Assembly (NCBI GenBank): GCA_963580285.1
Contig: OY757010.1
Coordinates: 221,359,234 to 221,423,233, forward strand
Reading direction: 5' to 3'
DNA: 64,000 nt
DNA from: Lucinisca nassula
Taxonomy: Eukaryota > Mollusca > Bivalvia > Lucinida > Lucinidae
Made by a program: the position numbers and the translations under genes. Position 1 is the first letter of the stretch; each line of letters starts with the position of its first letter. This document shows, in pieces, positions 55,088-64,000 of this stretch. Under the pieces are notes generated by a model. The model did no database searches, was not told the DNA's origin, and saw only the letters and a list, made by a program, of their open reading frames with translations.

Positions 55088-58000
55088 TTAAATCTTATGA
55101 AAAAGTCCAATTTCTTTTAAGAATAAAATAATATTATCAACAGGTACATCTCGAAACAGTTGTTGCAAAGTGTCAGCTTTGAAATATAAAATACGTGAGG
55201 GTGAAAAGTCAACACAGTCAATTAAGATATGTTTCACAGTGAATGGCTGATCACAACCTACACAAGAAGGCTGATCATCACCATTAAAAATATAAGAATG
55301 AGTAACTCTAGTATGGCCGATGCGCAGTCGTGTTAATACTACGTCCTCTTTTCTGGAAAACTGTGGAGGAGAGCATTTTGTACTAACGACAGGTTTAATG
55401 GCATGGAGTTTGTTATTTATTGCACGGTCCCATTCGCCTTGCCATTCCGACAAGATGTATCTGTTGATAAATGGTTTAAAATTGTTAAAAGGAATTTTAA
55501 AAACAGATGGATCAAGATTGAGCGATTCCTTTGCTTTCTTGTCAGCATATTCATTGCCGACAATGCCAATATGGCTCGGAAGCCAACAAAACAAGATTTG
55601 GTGTGTTTTAGAAATTTCTTGATGTTTTTCGATCAATTTTTGAATTTGAGGATTTTTAGATGATGAATGGTCTAAAGCCTTAAGCACAGAAAGTGAATCC
55701 GAAAATATAATTGCTTTTTGAATTGTTGAAGAACTGATAAAATCTAAAGCTAGGTCTATTGCTTTGGCTTCAGCTGTAAAAATAGATGAACCATCTGGAA
55801 GGCGCATGGTTTTGTGCGTATCTTTAGAAACATACGCACAGCCAACTTTATCTCCTTCTTTGGAACCATCAGTATAGACTTGCTGGTAATCATTGTAACG
55901 TGACTGCAGTACCTGAAAGTTTTGTTTGAGAAGTATTGGATTTGATTCGGATTTTTTTCCATCATGTAAGTCGAACAGAATAGAAGGTTTTTTAATACAC
56001 CAAGATGGAACTTCGGCGGTTTCATGTTTTTGAATATTTTTAAGGTCGATACCTGAATTTTCCAGCAGTGGTAAAATACGTAATCCAAAAGGTTTGATTG
56101 CTGTGGGTTTTGTTTCATACTTATCTATAAATTGAGGTCGAAATGAAATTTAGGATGCCGGGTTAGATGGATTTGCAGCAAGTCTGATAGCATACTGAAG
56201 AGAAAGTTTCTCTCTGCGCGAGGTTAAAGATGGTTCACCTGCTTCTACATAAAGGCTTAATACGGGAGAAGTACGGAAGGCTCCCATGGCCAGACGAAGG
56301 CCTTGGTGATGGATAGTATCCAAGGATTTTAAATAGGACTTTCTGGCAGAACCATAAACAACAGACCCATAATCTAATTTAGATCTTATTAAAGACCGGT
56401 AAAGATGTAATAAAGTATACCGATCTGCTCCCCAACTTGTATGAGCTAAAACTTTCAAAAGATTCAAAGCTTTTAAGCATTTCGCTTTAAGATATTTAAT
56501 ATGTGGAATAAAAGATAACTTTTGATCAAATATGACCCCAAGAAATTTGGCTTCTTCAACAACAGGAATTTGTGATCCGTATAAAAACAGGGAAGGATGT
56601 TCGTGTTTCTTCCGTAGTTTACAAAAATGAACACACTGCGTTTTCGACTTGGAGAACTTGAAACCATTTTTATCAGTCCATTCTTCTATTCTTTTTAAAT
56701 TTTGTTGTAACTTTCGTTCAATTGTTTTCATATTTTTTGAACGGTAACATATACAAAAATCATCAACATACAATGAACAATCAGTTTTGTCGTCCAAACA
56801 TTGTACAATATTGTTTATTTTGATGTTAAATAGCGTAGTTGAAAGAATACTACCCTGTGGGACACCCTGTTCTTGATCATAGAAATCTGACAGGGTAGAC
56901 CCCACACGCACCTGAAACATGCGCTCCCCTAAAAAGCTTTCAATAAAACTGGGAAGTTTTCCTCTTAAGCCAATGTTATGTAGATCTTTCAATATTCCAT
57001 AACGCCATGTTGTATCATATGCTTTCTCCAAGTCGAAAAAGATAGCCACTACGTGTTCTTTGTTAATAAAAGCATCTCGTATAAATGTTTCTAGTCTTAT
57101 TAAATTGTCATTGGTACTACGTTCCGAACGAAAGCCCGATTGATATTCTGAAATGAGGTTGTTGGACTCTAAGTACCAGACTAATCTCTTGTTTATCATT
57201 CTCTCCAATGTTTTACACAAACAACTTGTCAAAGCTATCGGACGATAATTTGTAGGTTCTGCATGATCTTTCCCTGGTTTCGGAATTGGTACAACTGTAG
57301 CTACACGCCAACTCTCAGGACAGACCCCCGTTTCCCAAATATTATTAAAGATATCTAAAAGTGTTGTAAGAGAACTTTTTGGCAGATGCTTAAGCATCTG
57401 ATAATGAATTTCATCGGGGCCGGTTGCCGTATCATGTGATTTTTCAATGGCTTCAACGAGTTCGGATAAGTTAAATGGTGTGTTGTATTCTTCGTGATTA
57501 AGGGATTTGAAGTTAAGTTTTCTTTTCTCCTGGTCCTTTTTGACATTTCTAAAAGTGTCAGAATAATTACGCGATGATGAATTTCTCAAAAATGTGTGAC
57601 CAAGAGTATCTGAAATATCTTTTTTTGTTGAAGCTATTGTGTCAAATTCAGTATTTAAATGTGTAAAACTAGAAGACTTTGTTTTTCCTGAAATTTTTCG
57701 TACCATATCCCAAACCTTTTTAATGGGGGTTTTATAGTTCAATTTGGAGACATATTCTCTCCATGACTTTCGTTTGGAAGCTCGGATTGTTCGCCGAGCT
57801 TTAGCTCTAAAAACTTTTACGTCGTTGAGCTTTTCTGAAGTGGGATTTTTGCAGAACTTATTTAGAGCCTGTTTACGCTTTTTAATAGCTTCTTTACAGT
57901 CATTATTAAACCAAGGCTTGCTTTTCTTAGTATTTGTGGAGGTCTTTGGAATGCATTGTTCTGATATGTTAATAAGTGTATCTGTGAAATCAAAAACAAT

Positions 58001-58597
58001 GTCAGATGATTCATTTAAGTGATCAACTGATAACTCTTCTTCACATAAATTATGGAATAATTCCCAGTCGGCTTTATTCATTTTCCATTTCTGGTTACAG
58101 TCTTCATCTGGTTCGTTTACGCTCTCTATTATAACAGGAAAGTGATCACTTCCGCACTGATCATCATGAACAGACCAGTCATAGTCCAAGAAGAGAGATG
58201 GGTGACACAAAGAGAGATCTAAAGAAGACAAATGACCTGTCGCAGGGTGAAGGTAAGTATAAGATTTATCATTCATCAAGCAAAGATCGTTCTTTGCAAT
58301 AAAATCTTCGACAAGTGCTCCTCTGTTATTGACATCTTTACAGCCCCATAGAATATTGTGACCATTGAAGTCGCCAACTAAAAGATATGGCGATGGAAGT
58401 TGACTCAGCAATGAGTCAAGATGTTCGGGCTTTAAAGAAAATGAGGGTGGGATATATAGAGAGCAAACTGTAGTTTCTTTATCCAGAGAAACCGATACTG
58501 CTACAGCTTGAAGGTCGGTTTTTAATTTGATCTCTCTTTGTGGTAAACATGATTTAACAAAAATTGAGCTGCCACCAGATGGTTTGTTACCATCAGA
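55088..58597 (-). pseudogene. LINE J ORF2, main part
   Basis: Carries the EN C-terminal half (GDFN, SLDLSLC, GSDHFPV), RT (FDLEKAYD, GVPQGS, YVDD), RNase H and the terminal CCHC. A single AAA-to-TAA change at 56150-56152, after NPAS, separates RT from RNase H. The N-terminal ~60 codons lie beyond insertion K at 60034-60210. Apart from these two lesions the sequence is close to copy A, so inactivation is recent. Confidence 0.9.
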
Positions 58598-60019
58598 TGA
58601 TGATGATGATTTCGTGTTTAACGACGCGTCAACCCTCTTGGTGGGTCATAAGCGTCAGTCGGTTAATGGTTAAACGGCATGAATAATTATGATGATATTA
58701 AAAGTAACAAGTCAGAATGATAATGTATAAAAATCTGAAACAGTTAAATCTTATGAAAAAGACCAATTTCTTTTAAGAATAAAATAATGTTATCAACAGG
58801 TACATCTCGAAAAAGTTGTTGCAAAGTGTCAGCTTTGAAATATAAAATACGTGAGGGTGAAAAGTCAACACAGTCAATTAAGATATGTTTCACAGTGAAT
58901 GGCTGATCACAACCTACACAAGAAGGCTGATCATCACCATTTAAAATATAAGAATGAGTAACTCTAGTATGGCCGATGCGCAGTCGTGTTAATACTACGT
59001 CCTCTTTTCTGGAAAACTGTGGAGGAGAGCATTTTGTACTAACGACAGGTTTAATGGCATGGAGTTTGTTATTTATTGCACGGTCCCATTCGCCTTGCCA
59101 TTCCGACAAGATGTATCTATTGATAAATGGTTTAAAATTATTAAAAGGAATTTTAAAAACAGATGGATCAAGATTGAGCGATTCCTTTGCTTTCTTGTCA
59201 GCATATTCATTGCCGACAATGCCAATATGGCTCGGAAGCCAACAAAACAAGATTTGGTGTGTTTTAGAAATTTCATGATGTTTTTCGATCAATTTTTGAA
59301 TTTGAGGATTTTTAGATGATGAATGGTCTAAAGCCTTAAGCACAGAAAGTGAATCAGAAAATATAATTGCCTTTTGAATTGTTGAAGAACTGATAAAATC
59401 TAAAGCTAGGTCTATTGCTTTGGCTTCAGCTGTAAAAATAGATGAACCATCTGGAAGGCGCATGGTTTTGTGCGTATCTTTAGAAACATACGCACAACCA
59501 ACTTTATCTCCTTCTTTGGAACCATCAGTATAGACTTGCTGGTAATCATCGTAACGTGATTGCAGTACCTGAAAGTTTTGTTTGAGAAGTATCGGATTTG
59601 ATTCGGATTTTTTGCCATCATGTAAGTCGAACAGAATAGAAGGTTGTTTAATACACCAAGATGGAACTTCGGCGGTTTCATGTTTTTGAATATTTTTAAG
59701 GTCGATACCTGAATTTTCCAGCAGTGGTAAAATACGTAATCCAAAAGGTTTAATTGCTGTGGGTTTAGTTTCATACCTATCTACAAATTGAGGTCGAAAT
59801 GAAATTTTGGATGCCGGGTTAGATGGATTTGCAGCAAGTCTAATAGCATACTGAAGAGAAAGGGTCTCTCTGCGCGAGGTTAAAGATGGTTCACCTGCTT
59901 CTACATAAAGGCTTAATACGGGAGAAGTACGGAAGGCTCCCATGGCCAGACGAAGGCCTTGGTGATGGATAGTATCCAAGGATTTTAAATAGGACTTTCT
60001 GGCAGAACCATAAACAACA
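58598..60019 (-). mobile_element. LINE fragment K, 5'-truncated insertion inside J
   Basis: Tail, 3' UTR (GTCAGTCGG variant) and the ORF2 C-terminus from VVYGSARKSYL onward. A perfect 14-bp TSD, ttgttaccatcaga, lies at 58584-58597 and 60020-60033; both copies are J ORF2 sequence. It is the youngest insertion that can be ordered here: K into J, J into the PLE. The retained ORF2 part (through RNase H) is undamaged. Confidence 0.95.
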
Positions 60020-60210
60020 TTGTTACCATCAGAATAGATATAGTTGTATGTATTGAAACCCCTGACATCTATGTTGTCATCAGTTTTTAAAAAAGTTTCT
60101 TGCAAACAAAACACCGATGGGGTTAGTAGCGAAATAAGTAATAAGAGTTCATTATAATTTGATTTAAGACCTCGACAATTCCATTGTATTATTTTGTGTT
60201 TTAAATCCAT
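58744..60210 (-). CDS. Chimeric ORF: J endonuclease N-terminus fused to K RNase H region
   Basis: Insertion K left an open 488-codon frame. Residues 1-63 are the start of J ORF2 (MDLKHKIIQWNC to YIYSDGN). From residue ~64 it is K sequence (VVYGSARKSYL to the natural C-terminus), including the post-RT domain, complete RNase H (YTDGS, AEAKA, FSDSLS, EYADKKA) and the C-x2-C-x7-H-x4-C. There is no RT and only a fragment of EN. It keeps the native ORF2 start context after J ORF1. Whether it is expressed is unknown; it may simply be an accident of phase. Confidence 0.6.
   Translation of the reverse strand: MDLKHKIIQWNCRGLKSNYNELLLLISLLTPSVFCLQETFLKTDDNIDVRGFNTYNYIYSDGNNVVYGSARKSYLKSLDTIHHQGLRLAMGAFRTSPVLSLYVEAGEPSLTSRRETLSLQYAIRLAANPSNPASKISFRPQFVDRYETKPTAIKPFGLRILPLLENSGIDLKNIQKHETAEVPSWCIKQPSILFDLHDGKKSESNPILLKQNFQVLQSRYDDYQQVYTDGSKEGDKVGCAYVSKDTHKTMRLPDGSSIFTAEAKAIDLALDFISSSTIQKAIIFSDSLSVLKALDHSSSKNPQIQKLIEKHHEISKTHQILFCWLPSHIGIVGNEYADKKAKESLNLDPSVFKIPFNNFKPFINRYILSEWQGEWDRAINNKLHAIKPVVSTKCSPPQFSRKEDVVLTRLRIGHTRVTHSYILNGDDQPSCVGCDQPFTVKHILIDCVDFSPSRILYFKADTLQQLFRDVPVDNIILFLKEIGLFHKI
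60034..60210 (-). pseudogene. LINE J ORF2, N-terminal piece
   Basis: Start codon at 60210 with MDLKHKIIQWNCRGLK and LQETFLKTDDNIDVRGF, identical to copy A by inspection. It stops at the K insertion; the rest of ORF2 resumes at 58597. Confidence 0.9.
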
Positions 60211-60242
60211 TTTAAGGAGAGATATTTAAAGACTAGAAACTA

Positions 60243-61638
60243 TTATGGAGGTGCAATTGGTGATATAGATCTGCTACCACCAGCTCGTGGTGTGGCAGAC
60301 CTCGATCTGTTATTGCCACTTGGTGATGATGGAGTTTCAGTCAACTCCATATCACTGTCACTCAAAGATCCGAATCTGTTCTGAAATTTTATATTGTCTC
60401 TTTCCATTTTACGTTGTCTGTCTGTTTGTCTTTGAGACAATTGATGTTTTTTTTATCGGATCTTGCGACCCCTTATTAGTTCGACCTGGGTCGGGTTTCT
60501 CTTTTACATTCGGCGCTGGCTTCGGTACGGTCGCTGTCGACCGATCCGAAGCAACCTGGATTGCGCCTTTTGATAAATTGGTTGAACTTTGTGGTGCTGG
60601 AGTGGATTTACTCCATGCACCAGACTTTTTCAGTTCAGCAATGTATGATTCAGCAGTCTGTGTTGCGGAGCTGGTACATTTTACACCAGCACCCTTTGTG
60701 ATGCTGGCGAAACTGGTAGTTGGTGTTATGTATCGCTCTTCGACAATCTTCCGCGCTTCTGGGAATGTTATCCCCCTTTGGTATTTGACGGTAAGTATTT
60801 CTTTTTCTTTTTTCCACGCCGGACAGTCTCGGGAGAAAACAGCATGTTTGCCATCACAATTTACGCATTTGGGTTCATTTTTGCAGTTGAGGTGATTATC
60901 AACATGCTTTTCTTCACCACAATTAGGACAGAGTTTTTTTCTCTGACATCTGCTTTCGTGATGGCCAAAAGCCTGACAAGAGTAACATCTAAGAGGGTTT
61001 GGGATGTATACCTCTACGTTAATGGAAAGATATGCTACTTTGATTTTCTTGGGTAGAATTGGTGTATTAAAAGTCAACACATAAGTTGCTGTTGGTTTTA
61101 GTACACCATTTCTACGAACTTGAATGTTACGAACACCAACAACTCCCTGATCCTTAAGGTTATCGACTATCTCTTCATCTGAGCAAGGACGCAGTTCTGG
61201 ACTGCGAATCACTCCTTTAGATGAATTGAGCGTGTTATGTAAAGCGACTTTAACTTTTAGATCAAAGAGTTTGTTGGTGTTTAGCAGGCTTACCACTTGC
61301 TGTTTTTTCTCGACTTCTAAGAGAAGATCACCCGATTTGAGTTGTTTTATACTCTTAGGGTGTCCGGCAATGGAGAGAATACTTTTCTCGATGACGAAGG
61401 GGGAAAGGCTAGATACAGTTCGTGTATCGTCAAGTGACGTAACGACCAAGAAACGCGGAACATTGTCAAAATTTGGTTCAGCAGACTGCTGACTAGATTG
61501 TTGACTTGACTGCTGACTGGATTGTTGACTGTGTTCATCCGATTCGGATGAATCTTCTTGTTTTTTACGTTTAGGTGCGTTGTGGTTAGGTGATTTGCGG
61601 TTAGGTGATTTGCGGTTATGTTTTTTTCCAGGAGCCAT
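60243..61638 (-). pseudogene. LINE J ORF1, frameshifted near the C-terminus
   Basis: From MAPGKKHNRK at 61638 the protein matches copy A ORF1 through the SQQ tract and all three knuckles. One extra T in the run at ~60449-60456 shifts the frame after GSQDPIKK, replacing the last ~60 residues (QTDRQRKMERD ... SISPIAPP), which continue in the other frame to 60243. This is a homopolymer slip and could also be an assembly error; reads should settle it. Confidence 0.9.
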
Positions 61639-62188
61639 AAGAAAAAAATTCTAGTTTCGTCCCAAGTGCTCTCCGCCCTCCGTGGAGCCCTACAAGGGAA
61701 CACCATACTGGAGTGGTTATCCAACTCGCAGATGTTAGAGATACACGTGAGATATACTCGTATAAACAAAATGCCTACACGATTGATCCGTTAAGCCACC
61801 GCCTTCTAGAGATAAAAAGACAGAAAAGGGTAAGGTAAATGGGCATATGGTTGGTATCAGGAAAGATACAAAAAGAGTTGAAGAGAAAGCAAAGCGGTAT
61901 CTCTAGGGCTCGGCGTGACCAGCCGATTGACCGTGCCGGACCGCACGGCCACCCGTCTACACCGAAAAGCCAGGCCAAAGAGGCGTGTTGGGCACCTGAA
62001 GCACCGCCACCTCAGGTAACCCTCAACCTCCAGGATCCCTTCTTCCGGCTTACAGGACGCCACCCACGGCAAACGGGTGGTACTTCCTTTAGCTCTTCCC
62101 AGTGGGCACATTGACCACAGCAGCAACGTGCCCAGTGGGAATTGAGCCCCCAGGGCCACGGCAAGGCAGGAAGTCTAATACCTGGGGG
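61639..62188 (-). promoter_or_regulatory. LINE J 5' UTR
   Basis: Nearly identical to the copy A leader. The terminal stem pairs 62181-62188 with 62147-62154 (8 bp). It keeps the CT that copy A lost near 6256, so J rather than A represents the usual 5' end. Confidence 0.7.
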
Positions 62189-62202
62189 TTAAATATTGTG
62201 AT

Positions 62203-63396
62203 AAAGTCTTCGAAAGATCAGGAAGAAATCTGTTTTGGTCTATAAAAAATTCGAATGAGGTTTCAAATAAATTGAAATCTAGACATTTTCGTGCTTCTAG
62301 TCTGTCTACCTACGATTTTTCCACTCTTTACACTACACTTCCTCATAATCTTATAAAAGAAAAGCTTAATGATTTAAATGAATGGGCTTTTCACAGAGAA
62401 GATTCTCTCTATCTTGCATGTAATGTCAGAAATGCATTTTTCACTTCTAAAGAGCATAAGAATTATACACTTTGGTCATGTCAGAAAGTGTGTGATGCCC
62501 TCACCTTTCTACTTGACAATATTTATATTAGATTCGGTACTAAGTTATTTAGACAAAATGTGGGTATTCCGATGGGTACTAATTGCGCACCTCTTGTGGC
62601 TGATCTGTTCTTGTATTGTTATGAAAGAGACTTCATTTTGTCGCTTTCCATTGATAACCAATCTGAAATTATTGAAGCTTTTAGCTCTACTTCAAGATAT
62701 TTAGATGATTGATTAAATATTGATAATACCTATTTTGATGGTTTGATCAGTCAGATTTAACCCCTAGAACTTCAGTTAAATAAAGCAAATTCTTCTGATA
62801 CCGAGGCCCCGTTTTTGGATTTACATCAATCTATTGTAGATGGATTTGGTTCGTGCAAAATTTATGATAAACGCGATGACTTTGATTTTGAGATTGTAAA
62901 TTTTCCTTTTTGGGATGGTGATGTTCCTCGTGCGCCATCCTATGGCGTTTATATTTCGCAATTAATTCGATTTGCTAGAGTGTGTAGTCATTTAAGTGAC
63001 TTCAACACTCGTAATAAATTATTAACGGCTAAACTCCTTAATCAGGGTTATCGGTACCATAAACTACGCAAAGCCTTTTCAAAATTTTATAGACGCCATT
63101 CTGATTTAATTTCAAAATTCAATATTGGACTTAAATCTCTTCTGCAACAAGGTCTATCGGAACCCGAATTTTATGGTGACTTAGTATATAAATTCAGAAA
63201 AATATATAACCGCAATGACTTCAGCACCCAATTTCGTAAAATCATTCTTCGATATAAAAAGATTGGGTACAACATGGATATTATACGACAGACTGCATGC
63301 ATGGTAGTTAACCCAATCACGGTTGGCAACTTTGCTTCACTCTTTAATTGCACGCCAGTGGGTCAGGCCTCAGATTCTATGACGGCTACAACGTAA
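62203..63396 (+). pseudogene. Penelope-like element RT, main part
   Basis: Continuing from 54939, the frame reads VFERSGRNLFWSIKNS, STYDFSTLYTTLPH, an aromatic-rich linker, FRQNVGIPMGTNCAPLVADL and RYLDD at 62695-62709. A TGA at 62710-62712 and a TAA at ~62759 interrupt; between and after them LNIDN and APFLDLHQSIVDG continue in phase. The C-terminal half (LLTAKLLNQGYRYHKLRKAF, FRKIILRYKKIGYNMDIIRQ) ends at MTATT. DFSTLYT and GIPMGTN with YLDD identify a PLE-type RT, related to telomerase. No GIY-YIG endonuclease is seen before the stop, so the element may lack one or have lost it. Confidence 0.82.
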
Positions 63397-63959
63397 AGGC
63401 TTATTGAGAATTAGAGACATAATGTTGGTTGGTGCCTGATGCTATGTCTCTGGTCAGGCTCATCGGAGTCTAACTGTTGGTTTTCTTTTGCTCCAGCATT
63501 TCAGTGGTTTCTTGCTGTCGAGTCCTCACCGTTGTCTCACCTCTGTGGTTCTTTGATTTTTGTGTTCACGGAGATGTTGCACTGATGAGTTAGGAGGCCT
63601 TCATGCGGACTGAACAAATTATTTGTCTAAATCGCGACGGAAGTAAGGGCGAGGATTGTGGCCACGTAAAATCGATTTAAGCCCCCCAGTGGAAATCTTC
63701 CACTGACCGTTCCAAGGCGGCTCTTCTGTGGCGATTTATTTATGTTGTTGTTTGTTACTTACTGTGTGTATCACTTGTGTCTTTTGGTTTTGGATGGCCA
63801 TATGACCATTTTGTGGGAAAGTAACTGTCCTTATGGCCTTCTTTTGTTTAGGTTTCCATTATGGTCTGGTCGCTTAATGTTTGTGTTTCTTTCCCTTTGG
63901 TGTCTTTTATGGGTGGAGTAAGTTAATTGTATCAATTCCTGATCTTTGTTTTACTTCTA
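63397..63959 (+). mobile_element. PLE 3' UTR and terminus
   Basis: Non-coding segment after the PLE stop, ending TTTGTTTTACTTCTAC. Copies or pieces of it occur at 10663-11085, ~25137-25192, 36858-37373 and 52748-53110, so this UTR moves or persists without the RT. It contains CTGATGAG (63578), but no complete hammerhead core is visible around it. Confidence 0.8.
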
Positions 63960-63967
63960 CATTAAGT

Positions 63968-64000
63968 GGCCACAATCCTCGCCCTTATTTTCGTCGCGAG
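63968..64000 (-). repeat. Inverted piece of the PLE 3' UTR at the window edge
   Basis: GTGGCCACAATCCTCGCCC and the following GTCGCGA are the reverse complement of the block at 63635-63665. It starts ~8 nt after the UTR terminus and runs off the window. It suggests an inverted second copy, as reported for flanks of some PLEs. Confidence 0.6.

Larger units (their letters stand above)
54940..62188 (-). mobile_element. LINE copy J, full-length, inserted in a PLE and split by K
   Basis: This full-length element is nearly identical to copy A in leader, ORF1, ORF2 and 3' UTR. A perfect 14-bp TSD, ttaaatattgtgat, lies at 54926-54939 and 62189-62202, inside the PLE RT. Its own length is ~5.8 kb once the K insertion (58598-60019 plus one TSD copy) is removed. 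Its flanks differ from those of A, so A and J are independent insertions of one closely related lineage. Confidence 0.93.

Overview
The window looks like repeat-dense nuclear DNA of an invertebrate, most plausibly a bivalve mollusc. This is inferred from the mix of families: an I-superfamily LINE with RNase H, a Tx1-like LINE, a Penelope-like element (PLE), SINE-like repeats, roughly 165-bp tandem arrays inside a larger element, and hammerhead-ribozyme inserts. No host gene, rRNA, tRNA or CRISPR array was recognised. Almost every long reading frame belongs to a retroelement, and elements are inserted into one another so often that an insertion order can be read from target-site duplications (TSDs).

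The dominant family is a ~5.75-kb non-LTR retrotransposon with a (TGA)n/(TCA)n tail, here called the I-like LINE. ORF1 is a gag-like protein with three CCHC knuckles. ORF2 carries an endonuclease, a reverse transcriptase, an RNase H and a C-terminal CCHC. Copies named A to K: A (460-6267) and B (14557-20312) are full length with open ORFs and perfect TSDs. C (21574-22314), D (22315-24819 plus 28234-28592), E (+ strand, 32981-34947), F, G and I are truncated or decayed. H (38348-44118) is full length but disabled. J (54940-62188) is full length but split by a younger copy K (58598-60019).

A second, older family is Tx1-like: a long 5' leader, a ZCCHC3-like ORF1 with one zinc knuckle, and an L1/Tx1-type ORF2. 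Parts of about five copies lie at 8885-14541/20313-20880, 20967-31056, 31460-34997, 53230-54065 and 54108-54690. All are decayed and all serve as targets for later insertions.

Other layers: (i) a 3.35-kb foldback palindrome (9092-12440); (ii) two related elements made of ~165-bp tandem monomers (24820-28233 and 36337-49494) ending in the same perfect hairpin; (iii) a PLE whose reverse transcriptase is split by LINE J (54750-54939 and 62203-63396) and whose 3' UTR is scattered through the window; (iv) SINE-like repeats at 6570-6906, 7064-7362 and 53438-53725.

The most notable observation is two hammerhead-ribozyme candidates with complete conserved cores, at 52326-52371 (+) and 31291-31340 (-). 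They sit in two small inserts that also share a further ~60-nt segment, which suggests a retrozyme-like family. Also notable: two LINE subfamilies with nearly identical ORF2 but strongly diverged ORF1, a 5'-terminal LINE stem whose two strands co-vary in length, and a uniform TC(A/T) at the 3' junction of every LINE insertion examined.
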